Positions 35,001-44,762 of a stretch of 64,000 bases of DNA are shown here, in pieces. The notes under the pieces are model-generated. The model made no database searches. It saw only the letters and a program-made list of their open reading frames with translations, and was not told where the DNA came from. The DNA is from PGYU01 sp964637845. Lineage in GTDB: Bacteria > Bacteroidota > Ignavibacteria > Kapaibacteriales > UBA2268. The DNA is taken from assembly GCA_964637845.1 (NCBI GenBank), contig CAZWXI010000003.1, forward strand, positions 1-64,000, given 5' to 3'. The translations under genes were made by a program, and so were the position numbers. How positions within the stretch are numbered: position 1 is the first letter of the stretch; every line of letters begins with the position of its first letter.

Positions 35001-35581
35001 GTATGGGTTCAGGTGGAATGGGAATGTCTCAAAAGATGCAAGAGATCGCCGCTCAGCAGCAAGCGATTAATCAAGCGTTACAAGAAATGATGCAAGGCGG
35101 TTCCGGGCAAGGTGGTCGTGAGCAAATGCAAAGACAAGCCGAAATGGGACGTTTGGCAGATAAGCAAGGGCAAGCTCAAAAATCCTTGGAAGAATTAGCC
35201 GAAGAACAGAAGCAATTTGCCCCTAATAAGGAAAAGCTCGGCGAATTAAATCGCATTGCGAAAGAAATGCAGGAAATCATGTCAGACATCAGCAATAATA
35301 ATGTAACTCCCGAAACGCTAAAAAAGCAAGAAAGAATACTTTCGAGACTTCTTGATGCCTCAAAATCAATTCATGACAGAGACTACGAAAAAGAACGAAA
35401 AGGCGATCGAGGCAGAGACATTTTCGGGAATAATCCGAATGAAATAGATTTGTCAACGCAAGAGGGCAGAAATGAGTTGATGAAACAATTGCTCGAAAGA
35501 AGTAGTAGGTCTTTTTCAAAAGATTACGAAAATCTCATTAGAGCGTATTTCAATAGCTTAGAAAATACCACTATTCAATAA
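32069..35581 (+). CDS. DUF4175-type membrane protein with long coiled coil
   Basis: I start at the ATG at 32069, behind AAGGAAG, rather than in the preceding gene. The 1170-residue protein has two transmembrane helices near 24-80, a third near 165-190, Ig-like beta domains to about 535 (PFTIDIEPKDETI, YPRINLLEPEFDV), then about 600 residues of Gln-, Glu- and Met-rich coiled coil interrupted by a Gly-rich stretch near 975. The C-terminal part is very like DUF4175. It is probably an inner-membrane protein with a large extracytoplasmic rod. Function unknown; the DUF4159 neighbour points to a joint envelope role. Confidence 0.87.
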   Translation: MRIDNLNFSELVNKVKSVRRLETGVLLLTSLLNTLAYGFTMLFISVLIEAIAHGSSTFRTFLMAVTVGSSVVITFWLISPHILRALGIKYEPSEYDIALRIGQYYPKIKDNLCNAMQLVPFIDNPRGSSPELAFAAYKSVYENVRDLNFNVIIDREKFKRAGIIFFSIASITISSIAIFNSTLGESLLRLSKYSTSFLPPIPFTIDIEPKDETILRGENVTIKVIVTGDIPDKIYLNFKEELQSNFDEIELKPNENGEYAYNLSSLKSTISFFGSTSWFNEDILTPVGTIKVVDKPVIRSISGRLIYPSYTNNQPRYFDEKNGDISALKGSRVELTAYSSKEVVSGNIVFISVSNENHADNTSILDTVRFSLNTSGTELTGGFKVSRSGYYYIEVVDNDGNYNEEPINYSVISSIDEYPRINLLEPEFDVQINANALLPVKAVISDDYGISRLKLYYRMAYSPYAVPDEKFTSTEINFVKDQLDFEINYLWDLNKLGIMPEDIFEFYLEAADNDIISGPKTSRTQTLKVRLPSLFEVQKETELTQEYIEKNLDKLLKETLEVKRDLEELNRDILKDKNQEPSWQQKKKAEDLAKRQEALRREMNKLSNDLQDATQKMEDNNLISQETLEKFRELQNLMKQVDSPELRRMQQRMQEAIQNMDQETLKKALEQFQFNEEQFRKSIERTMKILKRIQAEQKTDALRQKAEDLARRQEELLNDTKNSNPQDNKAQNELSKRQEKLVNEFEQLEKELDALNDLLSEIGEEQLRNNELQSARNDLNPQETKSEMSQSEKSLKSGDFNKSQPSQKKAAENLRKFSQKMAQMKENMKRQGMEQAIRQMQKSLDDVLELSKNQENIRNKTSRSDFNSTQLPRQAQQQAELFESLANVTKAMSELSEKSFAVTQEMGNEIINALNEMRNAVESMADRNVRQANQSQSGAMSSLNRAASQMQEMLQAMKDQQSGSCNNPGGEGEGEGQGMGSGGMGMSQKMQEIAAQQQAINQALQEMMQGGSGQGGREQMQRQAEMGRLADKQGQAQKSLEELAEEQKQFAPNKEKLGELNRIAKEMQEIMSDISNNNVTPETLKKQERILSRLLDASKSIHDRDYEKERKGDRGRDIFGNNPNEIDLSTQEGRNELMKQLLERSSRSFSKDYENLIRAYFNSLENTTIQ

Positions 35582-35604
35582 ATAATATAGATATTGATTT
35601 TATT

Positions 35605-36351
35605 TCAGCCGTTTTTAATTATTGCATCGATTATTTCAAGAATATCAGCCCAATCAGTTACAATTTCATCTGCAATGGTGCCATTATAGCCGTCACGATG
35701 AATTGTTGTAGGATCCCCCGCAAATTTTATGGCATACATCCCAAGCTGCTTTGCCCCCTTTATATCGGTTTTTTCGATGTCTCCGATATGAAGAGATTGC
35801 TCGGGGGTTGCTTCAAGTTCGCTTAGAACTTTCATGAATGCATTTGGATGCGGCTTGGATACACCCGTTTCGTCGCTAAAACTAAATGATGTAAAGCAAT
35901 CTAACAAATCATGTTGGTCAAGTAGCTTTTGTAATGTTACACCGGGTGTGAAGCCTGTGTCAGAGACAATACCAAGTTTGTAACTACGAGCTAATTCTCT
36001 GATTACTGGACCTGCATTACAAATTAGTTTAGGCGGATAATTAATAACTGAATCTGAAAACACCTGAGTAACTCTATCAATAGATGATTCTGTATAAGGC
36101 AAGCTTAAATAATTCCAGAAGAATTCTATTGTATCTTTTGGCTTGGGAGTTCTTTGCTGATTAATCCAAATGTCATTGAAATATTCCCACGAAGCGGCAA
36201 GAGCATTCTCAAAATCTTTAGTAGTTACGCTAACTCCTTGATGAGCAATTTCATTGACCAAAGTGTGGTATCTAAGGGCATTTCTTTCTTTGCCTCCTGA
36301 AGAATCAAATATTGTATTCCAAAAATCAATTGTTATTACTTTAAGTTTCAT
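35605..36351 (-). CDS. HAD-superfamily hydrolase
   Basis: The 248-residue protein has HAD motif I as DFWNT, where the usual second Asp (the general acid) is replaced by Trp. That is a recognised variant of a subset of HAD proteins, but it may alter activity. Motif II is IVSDTG, motif III contains the Lys of GVSKPHP, and motif IV is HIGDIEKTDIKGAK. A helical cap follows motif I. The substrate is unknown. I chose the third ATG (36351, MKLKVITIDF), which places motif I near the start. It converges with the DUF4175 gene and diverges from the giant RHS-like gene. Confidence 0.88.
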   Translation of the reverse strand: MKLKVITIDFWNTIFDSSGGKERNALRYHTLVNEIAHQGVSVTTKDFENALAASWEYFNDIWINQQRTPKPKDTIEFFWNYLSLPYTESSIDRVTQVFSDSVINYPPKLICNAGPVIRELARSYKLGIVSDTGFTPGVTLQKLLDQHDLLDCFTSFSFSDETGVSKPHPNAFMKVLSELEATPEQSLHIGDIEKTDIKGAKQLGMYAIKFAGDPTTIHRDGYNGTIADEIVTDWADILEIIDAIIKNG

Positions 36352-36385
36352 TTTTCGTAGCATCATTAAATTTATAGCCACGAAG

Positions 36386-36414
36386 TTGAAAAGGTAAAAT
36401 TTTATTTATATTTG
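36386..36414 (+). promoter_or_regulatory. Candidate promoter of the RHS-like gene
   Basis: TTG (36386-36388) and TATATTTG (36407-36414) are 18 bases apart. An ATG at 36417 lies so close to the expected transcription start that the downstream ATG at 36462 is preferred for the protein. Confidence 0.45.
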
Positions 36415-36461
36415 AAATGTTGCTGTGTAACAATATTGTTTTGCCTGTGTTTTTTAATTAT

Positions 36462-39400
36462 ATGTTAAAGTTAAACTTTTTGAATTTTTTTTTATTTATA
36501 TCTTGTGCTTTTATATTAAAATCTCAGGATGAAAAGCCATTTCTGATAGATTTTGGAGATGAACATGTAACAGATGAGCAAATCGGAACTCTAACAAGAG
36601 GTATAAATCACTTCCAAATGTATCTTTCTCCAGGTCAGACAATAAACGATAAAAGAAGTGAATTACTTATTAACACTGTGAATGGCAATGTCTTCTATCG
36701 CAGAAATGATATTCTAATACATGGCGCCCCCTTCCCTATTAGCGTATCATTTTCTTACAACAGTACAAGCAGTTTTAAAGGAAGATACGGATATAAATGG
36801 CAATTTTCTTACAATATTCAATATGTAGCAAACAACTTCAACAGCAATTTGATTATTCATCTTAGTGACGGTAAAACCGAACTCTATATAGCACAAGATA
36901 GCGTATATATTCCTTTTTATGGAGCAGAAGGTAAACTTAAATTTAAAGATACGGCACTCTACTATCAGGCGAATTCAATGAAATCACTGCAAATCGAAAA
37001 GCCACTTGATTTGAAATTTGGAGGTGTTGGTCATAATTATATAACACGTATTTCAGATATGTTTGGAAATGCCATAGAACTAGAATATATCTCGAAAAGA
37101 TTGAGCCGAGTTATTTTTCCTAACAATGGCACCCTTGAACTATCATACGAAAAGGAGCTATTGGCAGAAATTAACTATTCGAACGCATACAAAATTAATT
37201 TCAAGTATGACGAAAGTGAAAATTTAATAGAAGTTAATCATCCGTCAGATGAAACTTACAAATACGAATATGATACTGAATGCAATTTGCTGACAAAAAT
37301 CATCTATCCCGATGGGCGGCATGTTAAGATAGATTATGATAATAATCTTGCAGTTTCCGGGCTTCTAATAAACGATTCACTTCAGTACACATTTGATTTA
37401 AACTTGCAATCTGACAGCTTTGATGCAAAATTACCAAATGATTGGACATATAGTTTTTTGAGTGATAGTTTGTTTAGAACCATTGCAAAATCTGACCCGG
37501 CAGGCAATATAACTGAATATCAATATGATTTGAACAATAGATTGATTGCCATTGAACGTCCCGGCGAAGCAACTACACGCTATTTCTACAATGATGACGG
37601 CTTAATGATAATTAAGATAGACCCTCTTAATAGGCAATCATCATACTCATATTCAAAATTGGGGTTGATAGAAAGTTATACCGATGCCGAGAATAATACA
37701 TGGAATATTTTGAGGGACTTTTATGGAAAAATCAAAGAAATAGCATCAGTTAGTTATTCTTATCGTTATTCATTTGACGAATCCAATCGCTTGACAACTT
37801 TTTCTTTCGGTGATTCGAAGTTTCATTTTGAAAATGACAAACAAAGAAACTTGCTTCGGATCAGCTTTGATAGGGACATCATTTATGACTTTAGATTCGA
37901 TAAATTTTCAAAATTAACATCACTCACCAAACCGGATAGAAGTTTATATCTATTTGATTACGACAAAACTGGAAATATGATTGCAATATCATATCCAAAC
38001 GGAAGCATAAGGAAATTTGAGTATGACAAATCAGGAAGAATTTTAACCTTGACCGAGCGTGACAATACAAAATTTACTTTCGGATACGATTACGCAGGGC
38101 GCTTTAACTCATATACATTAGCTAATACTTTATATTTCTCTATTAAATATGGTTCCTTTGGAAACTTTTCGATTTTTAGAGGCACGCAAGTTTTAGGAGA
38201 TTATCATTACGGAAAAAATTTCAAGCTGACTGGGCTGTTAAGTGCTTACCATCAATCTTTTGACTACGATGAAAGAGATAATTTGATAGTTCATAAAATT
38301 GAAAACGATATATTCAAACAGCAGAGATTTAATCTGAATGATGAACTTATCGAACGTAATCAAGGAGGTTCTGTACAAACATTTAGGTATGATAAAATGT
38401 CGCGACCGGTTAGCATTGCTTCTGCTATTGGAAGATATGAATACACTTGGGACGAGCTGTCAAATTTAAAGCAAGTTCTTGCGCCCCATAATTTGGGGTT
38501 CTATATCAAATATAATCTTTTTTCGCAGCCGGAGAGTATTTTACGACAAAACTCAAGTTTTATAACTTATGGTTATGACAAAATTGGTAATCTGATATTA
38601 ATCAACAAAAGTGGCGGTGACAATATCACCCAAAATTATGACATATCTGGTAATCTTATAAGAACGACAAAAAATAATTTAGTACCTGTTAATTATACTT
38701 ACGATTTAGGGGGACTAATAAAAACTATTAATAATGGTCTAATGAGTTTAGAATATGACTATGATAATTGCGACCGAATAACGACTATAGTCCGAAATGG
38801 CAAGAGTTTTAAGCAATATAGTTACAATAATATTGGAAAAGTTAGCGACATCATTTCTTACAATGCAAAAACCAGTTATACTTACGATAATCTTGGTAAA
38901 CTAAACTCAGTCACTAATAATGGATTAACTCACCGATTTAATCATTTCCCTCGTTCACTTGTTGTTTCATATTTCAATGCTTTCAACTATCAGTATTCAT
39001 ATAATGAACGTGGTTTGTTATCAACTATAACAAATCCTGATAACGACGAACTGCGATTAATCTATAATTCCAATTTCAGGTTAAATGAAATTTTTCTTGA
39101 TAACGATAACAGATTTAAAATCGAATATACGGGTGGAAGTTTATTAAGTTCAATGATTGATGGAACTGATAGAAGATTCAATTTTTACTATACAAACTCA
39201 GGAAGGCTATTAAGCATTACTGACCCAAACTTCAACTCAACCGGTATCATTCATGATATTTACGGCAATATAACATCCTATTCATTACCGGGTAATGCTA
39301 CTATCTCGTTATCCTATGATAAAGACCGTATTGAAAAAATCATTTTTCCGGGGAATGATTCGCTTAAATACTCCTACAATCAATATGGAGATTTAATTAG

Positions 39401-42400
39401 CATAACTAACGAAAAGAACAATACAACTTACTATCAGTACAATACATTCGGTAAATTATCTAAAGTTGGTGATAATTCACTTTCACAGTATTTCTATTAC
39501 GATGATAATTTAAGAACGTCAAAAATAGTACTAAATTATGATTCTTTAAAATTTTTATATGATGATAACAAAGTTATCGGGATCACACTAAACGATTTGA
39601 AATTCGACTTACAATATACCAACGATAGATTAAATAGCATTTCCATTAATTCCAAACCCATTGTTACCATAACTTATGATGATTTCGGTTTACTTGCTTC
39701 TTTTACTAATAATTTCGGTTTCAAAGAAACTTATCAAAATTCCCACATAGGTTTAATAAATAAAGTTACTGATTTTATCAACAATGATATTGATAAGTTC
39801 TATGATAAATTGGGTAGAATTTTAACTATCAGGTATTCTCATGGCTCATTAGAGAGGTTTGGATATACCAAAAATGGTCTATTAGAAAGTTTCAGAAATA
39901 GAGATTTTTCGGAGTTCTTTGTTAGGTATAATAAAAGCAATTTACCCATTAAGTTCATTATCAACAGATTCGATTCATTGACTTTTAATTACAACTCCTC
40001 GGGAGATATTGTTGAAATAATCAATCCATCGGGGACAGCAAACAAATTTCTTTACAATACTTTGGGTCAGTTGTCAGCATACATTGCCCCAAATAGCTCT
40101 TCAATCAATTTCCTTTATTCAAAATCTGCTAACGAGATTAAAGTTTTCACAACAATCGGTGACACCACTTCTTATGGTTTGGATAGATACAATCGAATAG
40201 TTTACATGAGAGACAAATCTGGAAGAACTTTCTTAAATAATCGTGGTCATACAGGTACATTATTCAGTAAAACAATTAATTCCGATACAACATACTCAAT
40301 CAACTACGATAAGAATTTCAGAACAACTGAAATCAAAAAACATGACTTGATACACAGCTTTGAGTATGATTTAACCAATTTTGCGCCGAAATCAATATTG
40401 TTAAATGGCACGAAATATACCTTTAGTTTATCGGGTAATTCCATTAATTTATATCAACAAAATCATCTTAATTCAACAATTAACTTTGACGGTAAATTAT
40501 TACCTCGTAAGCTGGATTTTCCGCGAATTGGCAATTATTATTACACATATGATGAAAACTTTAATTTAAGTCAGCAGATTGACGATATAATACACCCGAA
40601 CACTTTTCAATTTTCTCCGTACGGTAATATTCTCGGGTTCATGAGAAACACAATTTTGTTCCCATTTGAATATGACATTAAATCAAATCTCGTCAAGTCA
40701 ACCAGCCCAATGATAGATTATTCATTCTTCTATGACAATAATAATAATTTGATTATCGCAGGATTGCCTACTTCATTCGAGTTGAATTTCGATTATAATA
40801 CGGCTGACCGCCTCAAAACAAGAACTGACCAGTCCGGAAGCATAAACTATTATGAATATAATAAGATGGGCAAAACAGAGCGATACTCAAATCCATCTCT
40901 GTTTGTAAATGAAATAACTCTTGAATATGATTTAGCCGATAGAGTTAAAACTCAAAACACGAAATATGAGCAATCTGTAAATAAAGCAATCTTTTCTTAT
41001 GAACCATTGAACAGGTTAGACCAAATCATTTATAAAGACAAAATATATCTTGAGGTAAAGCGAAACAAGTTTCAAAGAATCGATACATCGTATTCTGCAA
41101 GCGGGATTAAAATTATTTCCAAATATGATGAATTCCATAGACTAGTGAGTTTAGAGTATCCCAACAATATAAGTATATCATATGAATACGGTATTTTTAA
41201 TAAAGTCTCAAAGATTACTGTTAAGCAAGCTTCTATTATTCAAGAAGTCTATAACTACGAATATGATAATTTAGGGCGGCTTATAACAGTCAAGTCCAAC
41301 AATGACTCAATAGTATTTAAAGCAACTTACACGAGCCGCCATCAATATAAATCTTTTGAATCGGAAAATGGGAAAATGAATTTCACCTATAACTCAGGGG
41401 CCCGTTTAGTTTCACTAACAGAAAATGAAATTAGTAGAAGTATAGGTTATGGGGCTTATTCAATTTTTCCAATTCGTATCGGTAGCCACAAAATCACTTC
41501 AACAAGCAAAGGAAACGTAACCTCGATTTCTAAAGATAACAATGAAACACTATACTATTACGATAACGAGAGTAAATTAATCGGGATGATAGATACAACA
41601 GGCGTTTATACTTCTTTTCATTATAATCCACTTGGCAAATTGGTTAGAATAATATCAACAGATACCATCGATTTAGAATATGTAAAATTTAGGGATAATG
41701 ACCTTTTTTATCCCCAAATAAATGTCAATGGCTTAAAAAAAGCTACATATTACTACCAAGAATTGTTTGATGCTATGATACCGCTTAGTGCAAAAATAGA
41801 CGGCACAACTTTCACCTTCATTGAAGATGAATTCGGTAATCGGTTGGGATATATTGCAAGCGATTCATTAATTTTAGAACCTCGATTTGATTATTTCGAC
41901 TTTAGTTCGCCAAACGAATTTATACCAACCCGCCGATTTATACCAATTGTAGGAACAAATTTAAAGTATGACGGCGATAATTTTTATAATGCTGATTTAG
42001 GAATGTACATAACAAATAACAACAATAAGTTCGGCTATTCATCACCTTTCTTGGAACCAATCTGTACAAGTGACAAAGATGAAAAATTTACAAATCAAGT
42101 TTCATATCAAATAGATTCGAAACTAATAATTGGTGGTTCTGAACGACATTCTAAACACATCGACAAGATACTTGATGGTAACATACTTTCAAATTTGGTT
42201 AAGAACGAAATAAATACTCAATTTAATAATTTTTTAACTTTCAAAGTATCAGCCGATGTCAAAGAGCCAAAAGCCAAGTACCCCTTGCTTATGCCCAACG
42301 ATATTCTTCAAGTTCTTTATCTTGATATAATCAATGCCCCATGTAATCGAAATATTGAATTGATGCCCGAAGGAATATCTTATCTTTCTGATACCGTATT

Positions 42401-43061
42401 CCAAAAAGCCTATCAGGGAATTAATATTGACAAGCTCATTAACCTACCTAAGCAAAATTCTTCTAATCTTGAAAATATTCTTGAAATACTTAAATATTTA
42501 GATTATTCTGGTGATGACCAGTTGGTAAGAGTTTTGAATTTAATAAGAAGAATTTTAAACATAGGAGAAATCATCTTACCCTCGAACGTAATTGACATAT
42601 CCCCTATTAATGCATCTTTAGGATTTGTGGATTCTGTTTTAAAAGCAGAAGATTATGTCCACAAAATTATCACAAGTAGCCAAGAAATTTCACCGGTCCA
42701 GCAATCAATTGATAATGTTATCAAGGTTTTAGAGCAATACAAAAATTCACTCAAGCCGCCCACGAAACAAGATAATTGTATTGCGGTTGATATTTTATCA
42801 CCAACAATTAAGAGTTATAAGCCAAATTATATTTATACTGATTACACACCCTCGATATATTATGATTTCATGGATGTTCAGTACTCCAATTTCAGTAGGA
42901 TTTTTAGTGTAATTTCTAACTACAATAAACCTTTCAGATTACTGCCTTCATTGAATTACGACAGCAATATTGTATTGCCCATTTATTTTGATACACTTGA
43001 CGATATAAACTTGAAATATCTCAGACCTGTGTTCAAAAATTATTTTGACTTTTTACGTTAA
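36462..43061 (+). CDS. Giant exported YD-repeat (RHS-like) protein with unrecognised C-terminal region
   Basis: Starting at 36462 gives 2199 residues with a signal peptide (MLKLNFLNFFLFISCAFILKSQ). A 45-base longer reading adds a second hydrophobic segment. After about 60 residues comes the RHS opening (GAPFPISVSFSYNS), then some 1700 residues of YD repeats (for example FEYDKSGRILTLT, TYDNLGKLNSVTN, FNYNSSGDIVEI). Near 1824-1853 a worn core end is seen (LKYDGDNFYNADLGMYITN). The self-cleavage motif of typical RHS toxins is not evident. The last 350 residues match nothing I know. The neighbours are a HAD gene and a TPR lipoprotein, with no immunity-like gene. Base composition is like its surroundings. 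Confidence 0.9.
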   Translation: MLKLNFLNFFLFISCAFILKSQDEKPFLIDFGDEHVTDEQIGTLTRGINHFQMYLSPGQTINDKRSELLINTVNGNVFYRRNDILIHGAPFPISVSFSYNSTSSFKGRYGYKWQFSYNIQYVANNFNSNLIIHLSDGKTELYIAQDSVYIPFYGAEGKLKFKDTALYYQANSMKSLQIEKPLDLKFGGVGHNYITRISDMFGNAIELEYISKRLSRVIFPNNGTLELSYEKELLAEINYSNAYKINFKYDESENLIEVNHPSDETYKYEYDTECNLLTKIIYPDGRHVKIDYDNNLAVSGLLINDSLQYTFDLNLQSDSFDAKLPNDWTYSFLSDSLFRTIAKSDPAGNITEYQYDLNNRLIAIERPGEATTRYFYNDDGLMIIKIDPLNRQSSYSYSKLGLIESYTDAENNTWNILRDFYGKIKEIASVSYSYRYSFDESNRLTTFSFGDSKFHFENDKQRNLLRISFDRDIIYDFRFDKFSKLTSLTKPDRSLYLFDYDKTGNMIAISYPNGSIRKFEYDKSGRILTLTERDNTKFTFGYDYAGRFNSYTLANTLYFSIKYGSFGNFSIFRGTQVLGDYHYGKNFKLTGLLSAYHQSFDYDERDNLIVHKIENDIFKQQRFNLNDELIERNQGGSVQTFRYDKMSRPVSIASAIGRYEYTWDELSNLKQVLAPHNLGFYIKYNLFSQPESILRQNSSFITYGYDKIGNLILINKSGGDNITQNYDISGNLIRTTKNNLVPVNYTYDLGGLIKTINNGLMSLEYDYDNCDRITTIVRNGKSFKQYSYNNIGKVSDIISYNAKTSYTYDNLGKLNSVTNNGLTHRFNHFPRSLVVSYFNAFNYQYSYNERGLLSTITNPDNDELRLIYNSNFRLNEIFLDNDNRFKIEYTGGSLLSSMIDGTDRRFNFYYTNSGRLLSITDPNFNSTGIIHDIYGNITSYSLPGNATISLSYDKDRIEKIIFPGNDSLKYSYNQYGDLISITNEKNNTTYYQYNTFGKLSKVGDNSLSQYFYYDDNLRTSKIVLNYDSLKFLYDDNKVIGITLNDLKFDLQYTNDRLNSISINSKPIVTITYDDFGLLASFTNNFGFKETYQNSHIGLINKVTDFINNDIDKFYDKLGRILTIRYSHGSLERFGYTKNGLLESFRNRDFSEFFVRYNKSNLPIKFIINRFDSLTFNYNSSGDIVEIINPSGTANKFLYNTLGQLSAYIAPNSSSINFLYSKSANEIKVFTTIGDTTSYGLDRYNRIVYMRDKSGRTFLNNRGHTGTLFSKTINSDTTYSINYDKNFRTTEIKKHDLIHSFEYDLTNFAPKSILLNGTKYTFSLSGNSINLYQQNHLNSTINFDGKLLPRKLDFPRIGNYYYTYDENFNLSQQIDDIIHPNTFQFSPYGNILGFMRNTILFPFEYDIKSNLVKSTSPMIDYSFFYDNNNNLIIAGLPTSFELNFDYNTADRLKTRTDQSGSINYYEYNKMGKTERYSNPSLFVNEITLEYDLADRVKTQNTKYEQSVNKAIFSYEPLNRLDQIIYKDKIYLEVKRNKFQRIDTSYSASGIKIISKYDEFHRLVSLEYPNNISISYEYGIFNKVSKITVKQASIIQEVYNYEYDNLGRLITVKSNNDSIVFKATYTSRHQYKSFESENGKMNFTYNSGARLVSLTENEISRSIGYGAYSIFPIRIGSHKITSTSKGNVTSISKDNNETLYYYDNESKLIGMIDTTGVYTSFHYNPLGKLVRIISTDTIDLEYVKFRDNDLFYPQINVNGLKKATYYYQELFDAMIPLSAKIDGTTFTFIEDEFGNRLGYIASDSLILEPRFDYFDFSSPNEFIPTRRFIPIVGTNLKYDGDNFYNADLGMYITNNNNKFGYSSPFLEPICTSDKDEKFTNQVSYQIDSKLIIGGSERHSKHIDKILDGNILSNLVKNEINTQFNNFLTFKVSADVKEPKAKYPLLMPNDILQVLYLDIINAPCNRNIELMPEGISYLSDTVFQKAYQGINIDKLINLPKQNSSNLENILEILKYLDYSGDDQLVRVLNLIRRILNIGEIILPSNVIDISPINASLGFVDSVLKAEDYVHKIITSSQEISPVQQSIDNVIKVLEQYKNSLKPPTKQDNCIAVDILSPTIKSYKPNYIYTDYTPSIYYDFMDVQYSNFSRIFSVISNYNKPFRLLPSLNYDSNIVLPIYFDTLDDINLKYLRPVFKNYFDFLR

Positions 43062-43097
43062 TATATAGTATTTAGGATTAGAACTAAACCAACTTTC

Positions 43098-44729
43098 ATG
43101 AAAATTATCAAAAAACTACAAATTTCAGCAGTTGTCATTCTGATTTCCATCCATTGCAGTGGATGCTCAAGCAGTTTACCAAAAGCAAAGTATGATATCG
43201 AATATATACTTGCAAAAGATTTCATTGTACCAATCGATACTAGCTATTTAAAGAAAGTGGCTATCAGTCATGTTGTTCGTGGCTCATCACTTCAAAATAA
43301 AGACGAACACGCATTGGCGGCTCTTGAGTTTTTAGATGCCTTACGGCACGATGAAAGCGCAGGTATTTACTTTGCTCTCGCCAATTCGTATCGAAAGACA
43401 TATAAATTCGAATTAGCCATAGATGCATTAAAGAAAGCTCTTACTTTGAATAATGATTTTGAACCCGCCTATATTTTATTAGCTGAAATACTACTTCCGT
43501 TAAAGCAATACCAAGAAGCAATACGCATTCTTGAATTATGTTATGAAAAATTCAAACGCGAGGAAATGCTGCTTTACATTGCAAGTGTATATGAGTACTT
43601 CGATGCAAAGAAAGCTCTTGAATACTACGACAGAATACCTAAGGATAAACTTGATTTATATACACTACACAAAATCGGAGAGCTTGCTCGCTCGATTGAG
43701 GATTTTGAACGCTTTACCAATGCATTAAATCTAATGATAGAAAAAGCTCCCGATAATTATGCCCCACATTCCGGATTGGTGGAATATTATTTAATGATTG
43801 ATTCACTAAAATCAGCTTTGGATATGGTTATTTCAACTGAAAAACGGTGGACTTTCGAGCAACAAAGAGCATTATACTCACAAATAGGCATATATTTTTT
43901 AAATCGCCTGTTCCCTATTGATACAACTCAAGCAATACGATTCATAAACAAAATTGACAATAGATTCGAATTTGAAGATTTTTTGCGATTTACTGCAGGT
44001 ACCGTTGCACAACAAATTGGTGATACAACAAAAGCAGACAAACATCTAGGGCATTTGCTGCGTAATTCCGATAACGAAGCATTTAGTCCTGTCGAAATTG
44101 CACGTGTTTACTTATTTGGAAATCGTTACGATAAAGTACTCTCTACATTACTTAATTACGATAATATTGAACAAGATGCAAGGGTCCCTCATTTCATTGG
44201 AATAGCGAAAATGCAGACCAATCGCTATGCCGACGCTGAACCTTATATGCTTGAAGCTCTAAAGCTGGAGCCAAATAATGCCGATATTATTGGCAGTCTA
44301 GGTTACATTTATCATGAACTCAATGAAATTGAAAAATCTGATGAGTATTTTAAAAGAGCTTTGGTCTTAATGCCCGAAAGCGCTATGCTGAACAACAATT
44401 ACGCTTATACTATGGCAGAACAAGGAAGAGACTTGCAAAAAGCTAAAAAAATGTCTGAGTTTTCAATTCTGAAAGAACCAGACAACGCATCCTATTTGGA
44501 TACTTACGGATGGATTTTATATAAGCTGGGAGATTTAGAAAAAGCGTTAAAATACTTACAGAAAGCTTATAATAACAAGACTGAAGCTTCTGTTGAGATA
44601 TATTTGCATTTGATTGAAGTTTATGTTAAATTAAATGATACACGAAATGCCCAAAAAATCTATTCTGAGGCATTAGATTTGTTTCCAACTAATAAAAAAT
44701 TATTAGATTTGTCTAATGAAATTAAGTAA
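43098..44729 (+). CDS. TPR-repeat lipoprotein
   Basis: The 543-residue product begins with a lipoprotein signal (VVILISIHCSGC, lipidated Cys at 23) and then some ten tetratricopeptide repeats from about 65 to 540, such as AYILLAEILLPLKQYQEAI and DNADIIGSLGYIYHELNEI. It is probably an envelope scaffold. It starts 36 bases after the giant RHS-like gene and ends 33 bases before motA, all in one direction, so it may be part of the motor operon or read through from the RHS-like gene. There is no terminator visible on either side. Confidence 0.88.
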   Translation: MKIIKKLQISAVVILISIHCSGCSSSLPKAKYDIEYILAKDFIVPIDTSYLKKVAISHVVRGSSLQNKDEHALAALEFLDALRHDESAGIYFALANSYRKTYKFELAIDALKKALTLNNDFEPAYILLAEILLPLKQYQEAIRILELCYEKFKREEMLLYIASVYEYFDAKKALEYYDRIPKDKLDLYTLHKIGELARSIEDFERFTNALNLMIEKAPDNYAPHSGLVEYYLMIDSLKSALDMVISTEKRWTFEQQRALYSQIGIYFLNRLFPIDTTQAIRFINKIDNRFEFEDFLRFTAGTVAQQIGDTTKADKHLGHLLRNSDNEAFSPVEIARVYLFGNRYDKVLSTLLNYDNIEQDARVPHFIGIAKMQTNRYADAEPYMLEALKLEPNNADIIGSLGYIYHELNEIEKSDEYFKRALVLMPESAMLNNNYAYTMAEQGRDLQKAKKMSEFSILKEPDNASYLDTYGWILYKLGDLEKALKYLQKAYNNKTEASVEIYLHLIEVYVKLNDTRNAQKIYSEALDLFPTNKKLLDLSNEIK

Positions 44730-44762
44730 ATAATCCAAATCCTTAATCAAATAGGATAAATA

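Noticed and set aside
36462..43061. RHS-like gene read as a classical toxin with an immunity partner
   Set aside because: No small immunity-like gene follows, no known toxin domain is seen at the C terminus, and the core-end self-cleavage motif is missing.
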